Of a DNA stretch of 6,674 nucleotides, positions 5,021 through 6,674 are shown piece by piece. Made by a program: the position numbers and the translations under genes. Numbering within the stretch: the first letter of the stretch is position 1; every line of letters begins with the position of its first letter. Below the pieces are notes generated by a model that was not told the origin of the DNA, ran no database searches, and saw nothing but the letters and a program-made list of their open reading frames with translations. The stretch is taken from assembly GCA_030680695.1 (NCBI GenBank), contig JAUXUT010000022.1:1-6674 (forward strand). Reading direction: 5' to 3'. The stretch is from a bacterium. GTDB lineage: Bacteria > Patescibacteria > Paceibacteria > UBA9973 > UBA6065.

Positions 5021-6674
5021 CTAATCCACCGTCAACGTCTTGGACAAATTCCTCGGGAAATCAGGATCAAACCCTCTCATCACACTCATGTGATACGACA
5101 ACAACTGCAACGGCAGGACTCCCAACAACGCGCTGATCTGTGCATCTGATTTCGGGATGACGACCAAATCATCGCCGTTGGCGCGCAGGCGGGAGTCCTC
5201 TTCGGCGATGGTGATCGTGCGCGCGCCGCGCACTTTCACTTCGTTGATTCCGCTGATAATGAGCGGCACATCGTTCGGTCCCGCCACAAAGATGATCGGG
5301 AAGCCCTTGCTCACCGCGGAGAGCGGTCCGTGTTTGAACTCGGTCGAGAGCATGCCTTCGCAATGGGCATACGTAATTTCTTTTAATTTCAATGCGCCTT
5401 CCAATGCGATCGGATAGGTCGCGCCGTAGCCGAGACAGTACATATCGTTCCATTCGTTGATATCTTTCGCAATCGCTTCGATCTGCGGACCAACCATCTC
5501 AATCGTCTGCTCCATCAATTCAGGGATGCGGTCAAGAAGCGCGCGCCGCCCTGAGCGGAGCGAGTGATCGTCGAGCGAAGTCGAAGGGTCGAGACCAGCA
5601 AGTCGATACGCCAGATATAGGAAGGTCACGACCTGGTTGGTAAATGTCTTCGTGGCGGGCACGCTGATCTCGTATCCGCAGCACAAGGGTAGGCAGAACG
5701 AAGTCGCCTTCGTCAAGGTCGAGCCCACCACGTTCGCCAATCCAAAACAAGCCATGCCGCGCTTCTCGGCGGCTTCCAACGCATTCAGCACATCCTTGGT
5801 CTCGCCCGATTGGCTGACAAAAATCCCCACGTCTTCATATCCAACCGCGGGCGCGTATTGCGCGATGAACTGCGGCGCAAGCACAGGGATGGCGGTCAGC
5901 CCCGCCAACTGCGCGATGTACACCGAACCCACCGCCGCCGCGTGATAACTCGTGCCGCACCCGATCAAATACAGATGACGCGCGTTCTTCATCTTTTCGA
6001 CCAACGGCTGCACATCGGGGCTGCCATCCAACAAGTGGATTAACTCACGGGCGACTTGTGCCTGCTCGTGGATTTCCTTCAACATAAAATGCGGATACCC
6101 GCCCTTCTGCACCGCATCCATCGACTCCGTAACTGTTTCTGGCATACGTTGAATTATTTTTCCATCTTTGACAGAGCGCACTTCCACACGGTCTGCCCAC
6201 AGCGTCACGATCTCCCCATCCTGCGGGCGGATCACTTCGCGAGTCAATGGCAATATCGAAGGCAGGTCAGACGAAAGACAAGTGAAGCCATCGCCGATGC
6301 CGATCACCATGCCCGAGCCTTTTTTGAACGCATATAACTTATCGTCATCCGCGCGCCCGATGACAAAAGCATAATCGCCTTGCAGATCACCATATGCCAA
6401 ACGGATCGCGTCAATGAATTCATAGCCACGCTTGATGTATCGTTCCACCGCATGGACGCACGTCTCCCCATCATTCTGCGAGCGGACAGTCATCCCCTCC
6501 GCCATGAATTCCAGACGCAGCTCAACATTATTCACCACGTTGCCGTTATGCGCGCCAACCATATCCCCATTCGAATCCAAATGCGGCTGTGAATTGACTT
6601 GTGACGGCTCGCCAAATGTCGCCCAGCGCAACTGCGTAATCCCACGCTGTCCGCGCATTTCCGCGATGTTATAT
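5021..6674 (-). CDS. glmS: Glutamine--fructose-6-phosphate aminotransferase, N-terminus beyond the window
   Basis: This enzyme makes glucosamine-6-phosphate from fructose-6-phosphate and glutamine, the first step to UDP-GlcNAc and peptidoglycan; it is cytoplasmic. The open frame continues past the Met at 6658 to the edge, so 551 residues are visible and about 57, including the catalytic Cys1, are outside. The glutaminase part has QLRWATFGEPS, AHNGNVVNN and NDGET. The first sugar-isomerase (SIS) domain has CGTSYHAA, VSQSGETKD and ISVPATKTFTNQ. The second has YPIALEGALKLKEITY and EFKHGP, with K, E and H matching the isomerase residues K485, E488 and H504 of E. coli. The end, DPDFPRNLSKTLTVD, holds the K603 equivalent. 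Oddities: two histidines usual in this glutaminase domain (E. coli H77 and H86) are Phe and Gln, and a repeat-like segment is translated between the SIS domains. It is more GC-rich than the adjacent vWA genes and appears to be the ancestral chromosomal neighbour. Confidence 0.93.
   Translation of the reverse strand, partial: YNIAEMRGQRGITQLRWATFGEPSQVNSQPHLDSNGDMVGAHNGNVVNNVELRLEFMAEGMTVRSQNDGETCVHAVERYIKRGYEFIDAIRLAYGDLQGDYAFVIGRADDDKLYAFKKGSGMVIGIGDGFTCLSSDLPSILPLTREVIRPQDGEIVTLWADRVEVRSVKDGKIIQRMPETVTESMDAVQKGGYPHFMLKEIHEQAQVARELIHLLDGSPDVQPLVEKMKNARHLYLIGCGTSYHAAAVGSVYIAQLAGLTAIPVLAPQFIAQYAPAVGYEDVGIFVSQSGETKDVLNALEAAEKRGMACFGLANVVGSTLTKATSFCLPLCCGYEISVPATKTFTNQVVTFLYLAYRLAGLDPSTSLDDHSLRSGRRALLDRIPELMEQTIEMVGPQIEAIAKDINEWNDMYCLGYGATYPIALEGALKLKEITYAHCEGMLSTEFKHGPLSAVSKGFPIIFVAGPNDVPLIISGINEVKVRGARTITIAEEDSRLRANGDDLVVIPKSDAQISALLGVLPLQLLSYHMSVMRGFDPDFPRNLSKTLTVD
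5549..5588. repeat. Repeat-like GAGCG-rich segment translated inside glmS
   Basis: On the minus strand this stretch starts CCCTTCGACTTCGCTCGACG and ends CACTCGCTCCGCTCAGGG, bounded by CCCT/AGGG-type ends. It is built from variants of GAGCGNAG and shares the CACTCGCTNCGCTC motif with the 28-base insertion in repeat copy A (about 563-576). It encodes DPSTSLDDHSLRSGR in the linker between the two SIS domains, a variable region of the family. It may be a palindromic repeat absorbed in frame; the segment is only a few residues longer than the E. coli linker, so chance composition is possible. Confidence 0.4.

Noticed and set aside
5157..6592. Several plus-strand and alternate minus-strand ORFs within glmS
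   Set aside because: All overlap the clearly conserved glmS frame in a GC-richer gene where shadow frames are common; none shows a recognisable domain.

Overview
The window reads as accessory DNA from a moderately GC-rich bacterium next to one housekeeping gene. All supported genes lie on the minus strand. Lineage cannot be fixed from sequence alone. The mix of DUF559, DUF433 and PIN-like genes with dispersed G/C-rich palindromic repeats would suit an environmental Chloroflexota-type genome, but this is a weak inference.

Layout in the direction of transcription (right to left). At 6674-5021 is glmS (glucosamine-6-phosphate synthase), lacking only its first roughly 57 codons at the window edge. 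Next is a 200-base gap with ATCCG-type short repeats and one copy of a 38-base palindromic repeat. At 4818-1937 is a tight, AT-rich two-gene operon encoding two related von Willebrand factor A (vWA) proteins. The first is membrane-anchored with a degenerate metal site. The second is apparently soluble, with an intact metal site and a helical insertion of about 300 residues. At 1914-1491 lies a duplicated leader sequence plus the wreck of a DUF559 endonuclease-like gene whose centre has been replaced by a segment carrying a long hairpin. At 1427-748 is a translationally coupled DUF433 antitoxin / PIN-like toxin pair. At 731-199 is a second copy of the same leader with a DUF559 gene that keeps its core but has its C-terminal tail in another frame. 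At 116-1 is the start of a small unidentified protein.

Two points stand out. First, the vWA pair looks like a self-contained two-component module: both proteins share C-terminal motifs, and the anchored/degenerate partner is coupled to the soluble/intact one. I do not recognise it as a named system; defence or stress sensing is only a guess. Second, the toxin-antitoxin pair sits between direct copies of a leader+DUF559 unit. A hairpin repeat lies 45 to 80 bases after the stop codons of glmS, the second vWA gene and the toxin, always in the same orientation. These suggest repeat-driven rearrangement of the island and a possible 3'-end function for the hairpin.
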